DNA from: Syntrophaceae bacterium
Lineage (GTDB): Bacteria; Desulfobacterota; SM23-61
NCBI GenBank assembly: GCA_003154025.1
Contig: PMCE01000394.1
Location: forward strand, 1 to 5,607
Reading direction: 5' to 3'
Length of the DNA: 5,607 nucleotides
Part shown: in pieces, positions 4,937 through 5,607 of the stretch
How the letters are laid out: every line of letters begins with the position of its first letter
Position numbering within the stretch: the first letter of the stretch is position 1
Made by a program: the position numbers and the translations under genes
Notes under the pieces: model-generated
Told to the model about the DNA's origin: nothing
What the model saw: only the letters and a program-made list of their open reading frames with translations
Database searches by the model: none

Positions 4937-5607
4937 ATGTTCGCCAAACCGGATTTGGTCCTTCTTCACGCCCCTTCGGTGTATGATTTTCGGAAGCTTC
5001 CCATCCTTTTCGGGCCCATCAGCGACTTGGTTCCGTCTACTCCCATCTTTGAGATGTACCCGGTGGGGTTCTCTTCCATTTCCGAGCACCTGGAGAGGAA
5101 CGGAATCCGGGTGCGAATCATCAACCTGGCCTTCCGGATGCTGCAGGATCAGGATTTCGATGCGGAGGGGATGATTGCCAAACTCCACCCTCGCATGTTC
5201 GGTATCGACCTCCACTGGCTCCCGCATGCCCACGGTTCGGTGGAGGTGGCCGCCCTTTGTAAGAAACACCACCCCGGGATTCCGGTCGTTTTCGGGGGAT
5301 ATTCGGCTTCCTACTTCCACGAAGAGTTGATCCGTTATCCCCAGGTGGATTTCGTGATCCGGGGCGATTCGGCGGAAGAGCCCCTCCGCCAGCTGATGGC
5401 GGCTTGGGGGGAGAAGAAATCCTTCGAGAAGATTCCGAACCTCACCTGGAAGGACGAGAAGAAGAACGTCCAAGTCAACCCCCTCACTCATGTGCTTCCC
5501 GATTTGGACGAGTATTCCAACAATTATCCCAATCTTTTCCGTTCCGCGGTGAGGTACCTGGACCTGAAATCCCTGATCCCCATCCACGACTGGTGGGAGT
5601 ACCCCAT
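4937..5607 (+). CDS. B12-binding-domain protein, probable radical SAM enzyme, 3' end outside window
   Basis: The frame is open from ATG 4937 to the edge (223 codons, no stop), so this is only the N-terminal part. The segment looks like the Rossmann-like cobalamin-binding domain that precedes a radical SAM domain: a strand at DLVLLHAPS (6-14), GFSSISEHLERNGIRVRIINL (44-64), a central GIDLHWLPHAHGSVEVAALCKKHHPGIPVVFGG region (89-121), and VDFVIRGDSAEEPLRQLM (137-154), the familiar 'FVIRGDSEEP' type block. A DxHxxG lower-ligand motif is not present (DLHWLP instead), as is common in radical SAM members. The radical SAM CxxxCxxC cluster motif would lie beyond residue 223 and is not seen, so that part is inference. 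GGAAGG ends 10 nt before the ATG. The opening FGPISDLVPSTPIFEMYPVGF (25-45) recalls the Ta0216-type B12/radical SAM family; this is from memory and unchecked. The product is unknown. Confidence 0.82.
   Translation, partial: MFAKPDLVLLHAPSVYDFRKLPILFGPISDLVPSTPIFEMYPVGFSSISEHLERNGIRVRIINLAFRMLQDQDFDAEGMIAKLHPRMFGIDLHWLPHAHGSVEVAALCKKHHPGIPVVFGGYSASYFHEELIRYPQVDFVIRGDSAEEPLRQLMAAWGEKKSFEKIPNLTWKDEKKNVQVNPLTHVLPDLDEYSNNYPNLFRSAVRYLDLKSLIPIHDWWEYP

Noticed and set aside
4856..5587. A 243-codon minus-strand open frame at the right end
   Set aside because: Antisense to the B12-binding-domain gene, whose translation has clear family features; the minus-strand product has none.

Overview
The window is about 57% G+C, densely coded, and reads like the chromosome of an anaerobic, deltaproteobacterial-type (Desulfobacterota-like) bacterium. 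That guess rests on a flavoredoxin-like flavoprotein, a B12-binding radical-SAM-type protein, an Mla-type lipid transport cassette, and low-complexity 7-nt-period and palindromic intergenic repeats. It is an inference from gene content only; no rRNA or marker gene is present.

Layout: a minus-strand block (1-2519) encodes, in transcription order, an MlaE-type permease, a metallo-beta-lactamase-fold hydrolase, and an MlaF-type ABC ATPase that runs off the left edge. The divergent region (2520-2814) contains a striking 7-bp-period purine-rich repeat array. A plus-strand block (2815-4714) then carries a DUF488 protein, a crotonase-family protein, a perfect 28-bp palindrome, and a flavoredoxin-type FMN protein. 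A 222-bp gap (4715-4936) holds a small palindrome, an A/T run and a second, short 7-nt-period repeat. A B12-binding-domain protein then starts and runs off the right edge.

How they fit: the permease and ATPase would form an inner-membrane phospholipid/hydrophobic-compound transporter of the MlaFE/Ttg2 type, with the hydrolase as an unusual passenger between them. No MCE-domain (MlaD) gene is visible; it may lie beyond the left edge. The ATPase keeps Walker A and the Q-loop. It has lost the LSGGQ signature, the catalytic glutamate and the switch histidine, so it looks like a degenerate ATPase subunit. The plus-strand genes look metabolic (acyl-CoA chemistry, flavin electron transfer), but no shared pathway can be deduced.

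The most noteworthy items are the degenerate ATPase in an Mla-like operon, the 7-bp-period repeat array at the divergent promoter region, the 28-bp palindrome, and a crotonase lacking one of the two catalytic glutamates. Nothing here can be claimed as a new defence or mobile system.
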